Below are positions 7,537 through 15,402 of a DNA stretch of 64,000 nucleotides, in pieces. Position 1 is the first letter of the stretch; each line of letters begins with the position of its first letter. Below the pieces are notes generated by a model that made no database searches, was not told where the DNA came from, and saw only the letters and a program-made list of their open reading frames with translations. The translations under genes and the position numbers were made by a program. The DNA lies in assembly GCA_965205995.1 (NCBI GenBank), contig OZ242200.1, positions 1,674,001 through 1,738,000 on the forward strand. The letters are read 5' to 3'. The DNA comes from MPNO01 sp965205995 (lineage in GTDB: Bacteria; Pseudomonadota; Alphaproteobacteria; MPNO01).

Positions 7537-8172
7537 CTATTCGCGGTGGAGCACGATGTCGCCGTACCAGGCCCGGGCGCGGCGCCCGCTATTGTCCGAA
7601 TCGGTCATCACCGCGACCCCCTCGAGCCGGTCCACGTCGCGGCCGAACAGGCGGAGGAAGTCGGCGCGAACGTTTCTCCTGTGGGTCCGCCAGGTGCCCG
7701 CTTTCCCGTCCCCCGAATCGAGCGCGAACATCATCGCCTTGGAGGTGAACGGGTTGGGCCAGGCATCGCCGATCCGCGCGCTGCCCGCCCAGACATAGCT
7801 GATGGCGATCGGCAGGGCGAACATCCCCCTTCCCGGCGCCACCACATAGACCCGGGCGGCGAAATCGTCGCCGTCCCTGATCCTCTCGTTCCCCACACCC
7901 GGCGTCTTCTCGATCCGCCAGCGCCACTCCAGGATCGGGGTCTCCACGAGGTCGATCTTGCGTTCGAGATAGAGGCTCGATGCGGAAGCGGTGCTGTCGG
8001 CCTCCAGCACCCGCCGCCCTTCCAGCTCGACGATCCGGTAGCGCGTCTCGCCCTCGAACTTGCGGACCTGCCAGTCCGCGAAATCGCCGGATGAAAACCC
8101 TCCCAGCACGAGCGGCTCGGCCCGCGCGGGGACCGCGACCAGCAACAGCAGGACCGGCAGCCAGAGTTTCAT
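7537..8172 (-). CDS. DUF3047 family exported protein
   Basis: A 211-residue protein with a Sec signal peptide (MKLWLPVLLLLVAVPARA). The mature part matches DUF3047: FSSGDFADWQVRKF at the start, the central LEWRWRIEKTP, GDDFAARVYVV, and the tail VMTDSDNSGRRARAWYGDI. The family resembles a carbohydrate-binding-like beta-sandwich and is of unknown function. The start lies 7 bp after the ThDP-enzyme stop, with GCGAGG as ribosome binding site, so it ends a three-gene minus-strand unit. It converges on the sterol-desaturase-like gene across 71 bp, in which no clear terminator was seen. Confidence 0.82.
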   Translation of the reverse strand: MKLWLPVLLLLVAVPARAEPLVLGGFSSGDFADWQVRKFEGETRYRIVELEGRRVLEADSTASASSLYLERKIDLVETPILEWRWRIEKTPGVGNERIRDGDDFAARVYVVAPGRGMFALPIAISYVWAGSARIGDAWPNPFTSKAMMFALDSGDGKAGTWRTHRRNVRADFLRLFGRDVDRLEGVAVMTDSDNSGRRARAWYGDIVLHRE

Positions 8173-8179
8173 ACCTCGC

Positions 8180-9808
8180 CTAGCCGTTCCTCTCCGGGTG
8201 GGCGAACGGCCAGGGCGATGCTTCGCTGCCGGTCTCGATCGGGACGTCGATCAGCACCGGGCCGTCTTCCCTGAACCCCTCCTCCAGCGCGATGCGGAGC
8301 TCCGCCGGGCTCGATACCCGAACCCCCTTCGCGCCGAATCCCTCGGCGACCCGGACGAAATCCGGGTTGACCAGCTCGGCGCCAATCAAGCGGCCGTCGA
8401 AGACCGTCGTCTGATCGCGGTGGACGTTGCCGAAGGCGCTGTTGTTGAACACCACCGTGACCAGGTTGACCCGGTGCTGCACCGCCGTCGCGAGTTCCTG
8501 GATGCCGAACATGAAGCCGCCGTCGCCGGTGATCGAGACGACGCATTTGTCGGGGTTGGCGATCTTGACGCCGACGGCGGTCTGGAAACCGAATCCCAGG
8601 CTCTCCTGATAGCCGCAGGTCACGTATTGCCTGGGGCCGTAGACCGGGAAGGCGAAACGCGCGGTGAACCCGGCCTGGGTGATTTCCTCGACCAGGAAGC
8701 CGTCCGGGGGCAGCGCGGCGCGGATCGCCTTGAGGAAGCCGACCTGCGGCTGGACCGTCTCGATCGCGGCTTCGGCGACCGCCGTATAGCCCAGGAATTC
8801 GTCGGCGCGGGAGGGCCGGACGTCGATCGTCGTCTCCAACGCGTCGATCAGCGCGGCTGTGCCGAGTTTCGCGTCAGTGACGATCCCGACATCGGGGCGG
8901 ATACGGACGAACTCGGTCGGATCGATGTCGATGCGGACGGTCTTGATGCCCTCGGGCATCCACCGCCAGCGGAAATGGACGAGCTCCAGCCGGCTGCCGA
9001 TACCGATCAGCAGATCGCATTTCGGCCAGTATTCGTAGGCCGCCGTAGACAGCAGGCCATAGGGGCTGTCATTGCCGACCACCCCCTTGCCGCTGCGGAA
9101 AGCCGTCACCGGCGCCTGGATCAGCTCGGCGAGCGCCGCGACCTCCGTCGGCGCGTGCTGGGCGCCCGCGCCGACGACGATCAGGGGGTTGTTCGCCTGC
9201 CGGATGAGCTTCGCCGCCGCCTCGATGCGGTCGGTGTCGGGGCTCGGCGGCGCGGACAAAGTGCGGTCGATGTCGAGGTCGATATCGGCCGCCTGGCCGA
9301 ACACGTCCCACGGCGCCTCGATGGCCGCCGGCCGGACCCGCCCGGTGTGCATTTCCCGGAACGCCTGGGCGACGACTCGGGGCGCCTCGGTGGGGTGGTC
9401 GATGCGCTCCGCGTAGCCGGTGAATCCGCGCAGCGTCGCGAGCTGGTCGGGCAGCTCGTGCAGCTGCCCGCGCCCCCGGCCGATCAGATGCGACATCACG
9501 TTGCCGGTGACGCACAGCACCGGCGCGTTGGCGCCATAGGCGACGCTGAGGGCCGAGGACGAATTCAGCACGCCGGGTCCGGGCACCACCGTATAGACCC
9601 CGGTTCTGCCGGTCGATTTGGCATAGCCGAACGCCAGATGGCCGGCGCCCTGCTCGTGCCGCGTGGTCACGAAGCGGATGCGGTTGCTCTCCCGCGCCAG
9701 GGCGTCGGTGAAGTGGTACATGTGCGCGCCGGGAATCCCGAACACGGTATCGACGCCGTGCAGGATCAGCGATTTGGCGACGGCCTCGCCGGTGGTCAGT
9801 CTCGGCAA
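8180..9808 (-). CDS. Thiamine diphosphate-dependent enzyme (acetolactate synthase-like)
   Basis: A 542-residue protein with the three-domain layout of the acetolactate synthase / benzoylformate decarboxylase family. The N-terminal Pyr domain has GIPGAHMYHF and the catalytic Glu E52 in TRHEQGAGH. The C-terminal PP domain has GDGGFMFG and NNSAFGN, which bind ThDP and Mg2+. It probably performs a carboligation or decarboxylation of a 2-oxo acid. No ATG fits the family start; the TTG at 9808 is preceded by AAAGGAAAG at good spacing and gives MPRLTTGEAVAKSL. The in-frame open region upstream is unrelated. It lies between a MetE-like gene and a DUF3047 gene. The substrate is not assignable. Confidence 0.85.
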   Translation of the reverse strand: MPRLTTGEAVAKSLILHGVDTVFGIPGAHMYHFTDALARESNRIRFVTTRHEQGAGHLAFGYAKSTGRTGVYTVVPGPGVLNSSSALSVAYGANAPVLCVTGNVMSHLIGRGRGQLHELPDQLATLRGFTGYAERIDHPTEAPRVVAQAFREMHTGRVRPAAIEAPWDVFGQAADIDLDIDRTLSAPPSPDTDRIEAAAKLIRQANNPLIVVGAGAQHAPTEVAALAELIQAPVTAFRSGKGVVGNDSPYGLLSTAAYEYWPKCDLLIGIGSRLELVHFRWRWMPEGIKTVRIDIDPTEFVRIRPDVGIVTDAKLGTAALIDALETTIDVRPSRADEFLGYTAVAEAAIETVQPQVGFLKAIRAALPPDGFLVEEITQAGFTARFAFPVYGPRQYVTCGYQESLGFGFQTAVGVKIANPDKCVVSITGDGGFMFGIQELATAVQHRVNLVTVVFNNSAFGNVHRDQTTVFDGRLIGAELVNPDFVRVAEGFGAKGVRVSSPAELRIALEEGFREDGPVLIDVPIETGSEASPWPFAHPERNG

Positions 9809-9842
9809 ACTCTTTCCTTTCGGATTGCGCGAGCCGCGCCGC

Positions 9843-10892
9843 TCAGATACCCGCCACCGCGGCATGGATGTCGAGCAGCGGCCCGACGGTTTCCGCCGGC
9901 CGCCGGCCGAAACCGCATTCGGTGGCGACGCCGTAGCCGGTGACGAACTTGTCGGCCGTCGCCATCCGGCGGCGCGTCCCCTCGACGCCGTCGGTGTCGT
10001 GGATGAGGCCGAGGAACAGCGTCGTCTCCGGCTTAAGTGCAAGCTCCCGCAAAGGCTCGAAATAGGCCTCGTCGTCCCGCTCGACCGGGACCGGCATGTG
10101 GATCCAGTCGATCGACCGGGCCACGCCGGCGGTGAGCCGGTTGGCGAGTTCGACCATGGCCCCCATGTCGCGCGGCTCTATGAAGTGCTTGCCGCCGAAC
10201 GAGCCGTAGCAGAAGTGGTAGCCCATCTCGATGCCGGCCGGCACCGTTTCGCCGCATTCGATCAGGCGTTTCGCGATGCCGTCCTTGTGGAAGGGAAAAT
10301 AGCTCTGCCGCGCCCCGTCGAAAGCCTGCATGTCGTGCGCGTTGTCCCACTGCCAGGCGATCCGGTCATGCGGAAGAGCGGCGGCGACCGCGTCGATCTC
10401 CTTTACCATGCGCGCGACATAGGACGGCTCGACGCGTATCCGGTCATGCGGCGCGATGGCTGAGTTCACAACGTTGAAGGGACTCGGAACCGCGATCAGG
10501 AACCGGGTGTCACCCCCAATTCTCCCGGCCTCCCTCAACGACTCGAAGCTCTTGAAGCTTTCGATGGCGCAGTCGGCATAGCCGAGCGGGCGCATCTCCA
10601 GCGCATCCGGATCGACGCCGTCGCGGATCCGCCACCAGGTCGTGTGCGCCATGTGCGTGTTGCCGACAAAGGCCGTGGGGTTGCGGTAGTCGCCCTCGGA
10701 CTCGATGGGCTCGAGCTGGGGATGGTCCTTGAATACACGGTCCTGCCAGCGAATCCAGGTCAGCCGCTCGCCGGTTTCGCCGTCGGGGATGCGCTTCACC
10801 GCGCCCCCGAGCTTGTCCGCGACGGCGGTAAAGACCTCCTCCGCGTCCGCCAGGGGAATGCTGCCGCATAAATGGATTTCATGTTCGCTCAA
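9843..10892 (-). CDS. MetE/UROD-like TIM-barrel protein, function unknown
   Basis: A 349-residue soluble protein that looks like the C-terminal-domain fold of cobalamin-independent methionine synthase and related UROD-like barrels: HLCGSIPLADAEEVF at the start, RIPDGETGERLTWI, and a C-terminal GLIHDTDGVEGTRRRM followed by ATECGFGRRP, where a conserved Cys-Gly pair resembles the zinc-site end of MetE. The start is a TTG at 10892 with GGAGGA eight bases upstream; ATG alternatives would delete conserved sequence. It is the first gene of a minus-strand unit with the ThDP enzyme 34 bp downstream. The reaction is unknown; methyl transfer or C-C chemistry are only possibilities. The 186-bp gap to the divergent gene shows no riboswitch I can recognise. 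Confidence 0.6.
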   Translation of the reverse strand: MSEHEIHLCGSIPLADAEEVFTAVADKLGGAVKRIPDGETGERLTWIRWQDRVFKDHPQLEPIESEGDYRNPTAFVGNTHMAHTTWWRIRDGVDPDALEMRPLGYADCAIESFKSFESLREAGRIGGDTRFLIAVPSPFNVVNSAIAPHDRIRVEPSYVARMVKEIDAVAAALPHDRIAWQWDNAHDMQAFDGARQSYFPFHKDGIAKRLIECGETVPAGIEMGYHFCYGSFGGKHFIEPRDMGAMVELANRLTAGVARSIDWIHMPVPVERDDEAYFEPLRELALKPETTLFLGLIHDTDGVEGTRRRMATADKFVTGYGVATECGFGRRPAETVGPLLDIHAAVAGI

Positions 10893-11078
10893 GACCGGAA
10901 TCCTCCGTTCGTAGCAAGGCGCGCGATCTTGAGGGAAAGGCAATACCCGGGCAAGAACCGCGGCGACCCGGAGGCCGCCGACACGCCGCCGCGGGGGCTG
11001 TGGGGCCGCCGCCGTTGACTTCCGGTCGGCGTCGTCCGACGCTCGGTTGAGCACACGATAGCCGACAGGAAGGCGGGC

Positions 11079-11558
11079 ATGCCGTCGAACAAGACCCTCT
11101 ATCTCGCGAACCCCTACGGGTTCTCGGAGCAGCAGAGCCGGGGGCCGTTGAAGGAAATCAAGGCAGCCCTGGAAGCCTTGGGCGCCGAGATCTGGGAGCC
11201 GTTCGCCCGCAACAACCAGATCGACCGCGCGAGCCCCGGCTGGGCCTACAGGATCGGCCAGGCCGATCTGCGGGACGTGCGGGAGGCCGACGGGCTGTTC
11301 GCGGTGGTCAATGGATGCCCGCCGGACGAGGGCGTGATGGTGGAGCTCGGGCTCGCGATCGCCTGGGAGAAGCCGGTATTCCTGTTCCGCGACGATTTCC
11401 GCCGCTGCACCGACAGCGAGGTCTATCCGCTCAACCTGATGCTTTTTACCGGCCTCCCCGAGATCGATTGGGAGGCCTGGTGGTACGGCTCGGTTGAAGA
11501 GCTCGCCGATCCGGGCAAGGCCCTGATGCGGTGGCTCGGCAACGGCGCGCAAGGTTGA
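11079..11558 (+). CDS. Nucleoside 2-deoxyribosyltransferase-like protein
   Basis: A 159-residue protein with the layout of the nucleoside 2-deoxyribosyltransferase family: N-terminal LYLANPYGFS, DLRDVREADGLFAVV, then DEGVMVELGLAIAWEKPVFLF. E89 in VELG corresponds to the nucleophilic Glu of the family, and D and G residues around it are kept. Members move deoxyribose between bases or simply hydrolyse N-glycosidic bonds. The stop is 5 bp before cobT, so it is cotranscribed with lower-ligand assembly genes. A role in base or nucleotide salvage for B12 is an inference from context only. Confidence 0.72.
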   Translation: MPSNKTLYLANPYGFSEQQSRGPLKEIKAALEALGAEIWEPFARNNQIDRASPGWAYRIGQADLRDVREADGLFAVVNGCPPDEGVMVELGLAIAWEKPVFLFRDDFRRCTDSEVYPLNLMLFTGLPEIDWEAWWYGSVEELADPGKALMRWLGNGAQG

Positions 11559-11563
11559 GCGCC

Positions 11564-12589
11564 ATGACCGACCGACCGACCGACCCGCCGCCCGATTTCG
11601 ACAACACCGTCCGGGACCTCATCGACGGCAAGACCAAGCCGCCGGGCGCGCTGGGACAGGTAGAGTCCGTCGCGCTGCAACTGGCGCGCGCGACGGGTCG
11701 GACGGCGCCGCGTCTCGGATCCTGCGAGCTGACCATCTTCGCCGCCGACCACGGCATCGCCGCCGACGGCGTTTCGGCCTATCCGCAGGCGGTGACCCGG
11801 GAAATGGTGCTGAATTTCCTGCACGGCGGCGCGGCGGCCAATGTCTTCGCCGAGGCGGTCGGCGCATCGGTCCGGGTGGTCGATTCCGGCGTGGCGGGAG
11901 AGCCGATCGCGCATCCCGGTCTCCTGTCTCGCCGCATCGCGCCGGGCACGCGCAATTCCCGCCTCGAACCGGCGATGACCGAAGTCCAGCGCGACGAGGC
12001 CCTGCGGGCGGGCCGGGCGCTGGCGGCGGATTGCACGGCGGATGTGCTCTGTTTCGGCGAGATGGGGATCGCCAACACATCGGCCGCGAGCCTCGTCGCG
12101 CACAAGATCCTGGATCTCCCCCTCGCCGGTCTGGTGGGCCGCGGCACCGGTCTCGACGACGACGGTCTCGCGCGCAAGAACGCCGTTCTGGCGGCCGCTT
12201 CGGCGCGCATCGCGGGACCGCTCGGGGCGGCGGAAGCGCTCGCGGAATATGGCGGTTTCGAGATCGCGATGATGGCCGGCGCGATGCTCGGCGGGGCGCG
12301 ATCGAACCGGCCGATCCTGGTCGACGGGTTCATCTCCACGGCGGCCGCCCTGGCGGCGCTCCGGATGGAGCCGGCGGTCGAGCGGACCCTGATCTATGCC
12401 CACCGCTCCGCCGAACCCGGACACGCGAAACTGCTCGCGGCGCTCGGCGCCCGGCCGATCCTGGACCTGGAGATGCGTCTCGGCGAAGGCACGGGCGCGC
12501 TGCTGGCCTGGCCGGTCCTGCGCGCGGCATCGGCGATGCTGACGGACATGGCGAGCTTCGAGAGCGCCGGCGTCAGCGGGCCGGCCTGA
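11564..12589 (+). CDS. cobT: Nicotinate-nucleotide-dimethylbenzimidazole phosphoribosyltransferase
   Basis: A 341-residue cytoplasmic enzyme (CobU in Pseudomonas denitrificans naming) that activates the lower-ligand base as its alpha-ribazole phosphate. Family motifs are KTKPPGALGQVE near 25-36, FAADHGIAADGVSAYP, FGEMGIANTSAA, and LGEGTGALLA with the catalytic base Glu at residue 308. The ATG at 11564 starts 5 bp after the preceding gene. The first codons contain four GACC repeats, which encode a polar N-terminus (TDRPTDPP). It is followed 16 bp later by cobS, and both act in the nucleotide-loop branch. Confidence 0.95.
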   Translation: MTDRPTDPPPDFDNTVRDLIDGKTKPPGALGQVESVALQLARATGRTAPRLGSCELTIFAADHGIAADGVSAYPQAVTREMVLNFLHGGAAANVFAEAVGASVRVVDSGVAGEPIAHPGLLSRRIAPGTRNSRLEPAMTEVQRDEALRAGRALAADCTADVLCFGEMGIANTSAASLVAHKILDLPLAGLVGRGTGLDDDGLARKNAVLAAASARIAGPLGAAEALAEYGGFEIAMMAGAMLGGARSNRPILVDGFISTAAALAALRMEPAVERTLIYAHRSAEPGHAKLLAALGARPILDLEMRLGEGTGALLAWPVLRAASAMLTDMASFESAGVSGPA

Positions 12590-12605
12590 CATCGCGGCCG
12601 CCGTA

Positions 12606-13376
12606 ATGCCCGCCGCGATCGCCCGGGAATGGACATTGCTCCGGCTCGCCTTCCAGATGCTGACCCGGGTCCCGGCGGCGCGGGGGGTCGCGTATACGCC
12701 TCTTCTGGATGCGGCATCCGTCCGGTACTACCCCCTGATCGGGATTTTCGTCGGACTTGCCGGCGCCGCGGCGTTCGCTGCCGGCCACGGGGTTTTCGGC
12801 GCCCCGGTGGCGGGCGTTATCGCGATTGCCGCCATCGCGCTGCTGACGGGCGCGCTGCATGAGGATGGCCTCGCCGATACCGCGGACGGTATCGGCGGCG
12901 GGCGATCGGCCGAGCGCGCGCTCGAAATCATGCGCGACAGCCGCATCGGCGTTTACGGCGTGCTGACCCTGGTTCTTGCAATAGCCGCCAAGATCCTCGT
13001 CCTGGCCACCCTCCCCTTGTGGACCGGTTGCGCGATCCTGATCGCCGCGCATGGGCTCAGCCGGTGGAGCATCGTCCTCGTCATCGCGACCGCGCCCTAT
13101 GTGCGTGCGTCGGGCACCGCGAGCCCGGTCGCCAGCGCGGTCTCGCCCGCCTCGCATCTTGTCGCCGGAATTACCGCCCTCGCCTGCGTTGCCCTGGTGG
13201 CGCTCGCGGCGACGCCGGTGGCGGCCGCCGGAGCCCTCGCCGGGCTCGCTTGCGGGCATATCGCGATCCGGGCGGCGTATCAGCGGAAGATCGGCGGCTA
13301 TACCGGCGATTGCCTGGGGGCGACCCAGCAGGCGAGCGAACTCGGCGCCTATCTCGGCCTGCTGGCCTGCCTCTGA
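12606..13376 (+). CDS. cobS: Adenosylcobinamide-GDP ribazoletransferase (cobalamin synthase)
   Basis: A 256-residue membrane enzyme (CobV in P. denitrificans naming) that joins AdoCbi-GDP with alpha-ribazole (phosphate) to give cobalamin (phosphate). It has multiple hydrophobic helices and the family signature HEDGLADTADGIGGG (near residue 85), which binds Mg2+, plus GYTGDCLGATQQ near the C-terminus. It lies downstream of cobT on the same strand. Its stop is only 4 bp from the stop of the convergent cobC. Confidence 0.95.
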   Translation: MPAAIAREWTLLRLAFQMLTRVPAARGVAYTPLLDAASVRYYPLIGIFVGLAGAAAFAAGHGVFGAPVAGVIAIAAIALLTGALHEDGLADTADGIGGGRSAERALEIMRDSRIGVYGVLTLVLAIAAKILVLATLPLWTGCAILIAAHGLSRWSIVLVIATAPYVRASGTASPVASAVSPASHLVAGITALACVALVALAATPVAAAGALAGLACGHIAIRAAYQRKIGGYTGDCLGATQQASELGAYLGLLACL

Positions 13377-13380
13377 TCGG

Positions 13381-14373
13381 TCAGGAAACCGACCCGAGGG
13401 CGGTTTCGAGCCGCGGCCAGGCATCCCCGTCCGGCGGCAGCCCGAATCGCAGCCAGCCGGGACGCTCGGGGAAATCGCGCACCAGAATTCCGGCCCGCCC
13501 GAGCGCTTCGGCCACCGCCGGCGCGTTCGCGTGGCCGACCAGGCGGAACAGCGAGGTTCCGCCCACCGCCTCCAGCCCGTGCGCCGCGAGGAGGGCATCG
13601 AGCCTGCCGCCCGCCGCCGCCAGCCGCCCGGCGGTATCCCGCCGCCACGCCGCATCGCCGAGCGCCGCGCAGGCGAGATGGATCGCGACGCCCGAGACCG
13701 GCCACGGTCCCAACGCCTGCTCCACCCGTTCGACGACACCCCGTTCGGCGATCAGGAAGCCGAGCCGAACCCCGGCCAGCCCATAGGCCTTGCCGAAGGA
13801 CCGCAGGACGATCAGCCCGGGCTGCGGCACGGCGGGAACGGCGCTCAGATCCGCCTCGGCGAATTCGGCGAACGCCTCGTCGACGATCAGCCGCCCGCCC
13901 CGGCGCGCCAGGCGCGCCTGCAGTTCTTCGATCGCGCGGCGGTCGAACGAACGGCCATCGGGGTTGTTGGGATTGCACAGCACCGCGACATCGCCGTCGG
14001 CCAGCATCTCCGGCGAGGGGCCTTCCGCCACCGCGGCGCCGGCGACCGACCAGACGGAAGCATGCTCGCCATAGGTCGGCGACAGGATCGACACGCGCGA
14101 CGCCGGCAGGATCCGGGGCAGCGACGAGATCAGCAGCTGGGTCCCCGGGGCGACGGCGATGAGGTCCGGATCCCGCGCGCCATAGGCCGCCGCCGCCGCC
14201 TCCCTCAGCCGTCTTATGTGTACGTCCTCCGGCAGGCGCGTATAGGCTGTCTCGGGGATCGGCGGCAGCGGATAGGGAAAGGGGTTTATGCCCGTCGACA
14301 GGTCGATCAGCGGTTCCGGCGCCTCTTTGTATCGTTGGCGCAGAAGCGACAATTGGCCGCCGTGGCGGATCAT
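13381..14373 (-). CDS. cobC: L-threonine-O-3-phosphate decarboxylase-type aminotransferase-fold enzyme
   Basis: A 330-residue PLP enzyme of the class I/II aminotransferase fold, CobC/CobD type, that supplies the aminopropanol-phosphate arm of cobalamin. Motifs are HGGQLSLL at the N-terminus, LSTGINPFPYP, CNPNNPDG, VDEAFAEF, and SFGKAYGLAGVRLGF carrying the PLP Lys. The ATG at 14373 was chosen because it places RHGGQL at the very start as in family members; the long open frame upstream is the shadow of cbiB. It is divergent from cbiB with only 24 bp between the start codons. Confidence 0.92.
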   Translation of the reverse strand: MIRHGGQLSLLRQRYKEAPEPLIDLSTGINPFPYPLPPIPETAYTRLPEDVHIRRLREAAAAAYGARDPDLIAVAPGTQLLISSLPRILPASRVSILSPTYGEHASVWSVAGAAVAEGPSPEMLADGDVAVLCNPNNPDGRSFDRRAIEELQARLARRGGRLIVDEAFAEFAEADLSAVPAVPQPGLIVLRSFGKAYGLAGVRLGFLIAERGVVERVEQALGPWPVSGVAIHLACAALGDAAWRRDTAGRLAAAGGRLDALLAAHGLEAVGGTSLFRLVGHANAPAVAEALGRAGILVRDFPERPGWLRFGLPPDGDAWPRLETALGSVS

Positions 14374-14397
14374 GCGGCGGCCCGCGCCACGGCGCAC

Positions 14398-15402
14398 ATG
14401 ATGACGACCGCCATGTGGTTCGACACCAACCTGCTTCTCCTCGTCGCCGCCCTGCTGGTGGAGGCGGCCTTGGGATATCCCAAAGCCCTGTTCGCGCGGA
14501 TCGCCCATCCCGTGGTCTGGATCGGCGCCCTTCTGGAGCGGTTGGAGCGCCGCGGGAATCGTCCGACCTTGCCCGATCCGGCGCGGCGCCTCAACGGCGT
14601 CCGGTGCATGCTCCTCGTGCTCGCGGTCTCGGCCGGCGCCGCCGCCATAGTGCACGGCGCGGCCGCCCTGCTGGCGCCGTGGTGGATCGCCGCGTTGGCG
14701 CTCTCCGTCCCCGCATCGTCGATGCTGGCGCAGCGCAGCCTTTACGCCCATGTCGCCGCCGTCGGGGTCGGGCTCTCGACGGGCGGCCTGGCGGAGGCCA
14801 GGGTCCGGGTGGGCCACATCGTCGGCCGGGACCCCGAGGCGCTCGACCAGGCCGGCGTCGCGCGCGCCGCTATCGAGAGCCTGGCCGAGAATTTCTCCGA
14901 TGGCGTGGTCGCGCCGGCCCTCTGGTGCGCCGTCCTCGGCCTGCCGGGGGCGGTCGCCTACAAGGCGATCAACACGGCGGACAGCATGATCGGATATCGG
15001 GATGCGCGGTTCCGCGATTTCGGCCGCTTCGCCGCGCGCCTCGACGATTTGGTCAACCTGCCGCCCTCGCGCCTCGCCGCGGTCTGGATCGTCCTCGCCG
15101 CGGCGACGATACGCGGCGCCTCGCCCGGCGCCGCGCTCAGGGCGGTCCGGCGGGACGCTCCCCGCCACCGTTCCCCCAACGCCGGCTGGCCGGAAGCGGC
15201 GCTGGCCGGGGCGCTGGGTCTGAGCCTCGGCGGGCCGCGGCACTATCCGGGCCATTTCGTCGACGACGCCTGGATGGGCGACGGCCGCGCGGAGGCAACG
15301 AAGGACGATATCGACCGGGCGTTGATCCTCTACCGCCGCGCCTGCGCCATCCAGGTCGCGGCGGCCGCGCTCGCCTTCCTCGCTACCGCGCCATGGCGAT
15401 GA
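14398..15402 (+). CDS. cbiB: Adenosylcobinamide-phosphate synthase
   Basis: A 334-residue membrane protein (called CobD in the aerobic nomenclature) that attaches (R)-1-aminopropan-2-ol or its phosphate to cobyric acid. Motifs are LLVEAALGYPKALFARIAHPV near the N-terminus, AIESLAENFSDGVVAPALW (central, conserved), KAINTADSMIGYRD, and HRSPNAGWPEAALAGAL. Three in-frame ATG codons (14398, 14401 and 14413) are possible starts. It overlaps the 3' end of the convergent cobQ by 20 bp. Its divergent partner, cobC, makes the arm precursor used here. Confidence 0.93.
   Translation: MMTTAMWFDTNLLLLVAALLVEAALGYPKALFARIAHPVVWIGALLERLERRGNRPTLPDPARRLNGVRCMLLVLAVSAGAAAIVHGAAALLAPWWIAALALSVPASSMLAQRSLYAHVAAVGVGLSTGGLAEARVRVGHIVGRDPEALDQAGVARAAIESLAENFSDGVVAPALWCAVLGLPGAVAYKAINTADSMIGYRDARFRDFGRFAARLDDLVNLPPSRLAAVWIVLAAATIRGASPGAALRAVRRDAPRHRSPNAGWPEAALAGALGLSLGGPRHYPGHFVDDAWMGDGRAEATKDDIDRALILYRRACAIQVAAAALAFLATAPWR

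Noticed and set aside
11566..11581. Four GACC repeats just after the cobT start as a phase-variable tract
   Set aside because: Four copies is too short for strong slippage, and the gene is a housekeeping enzyme with no reason for switching.
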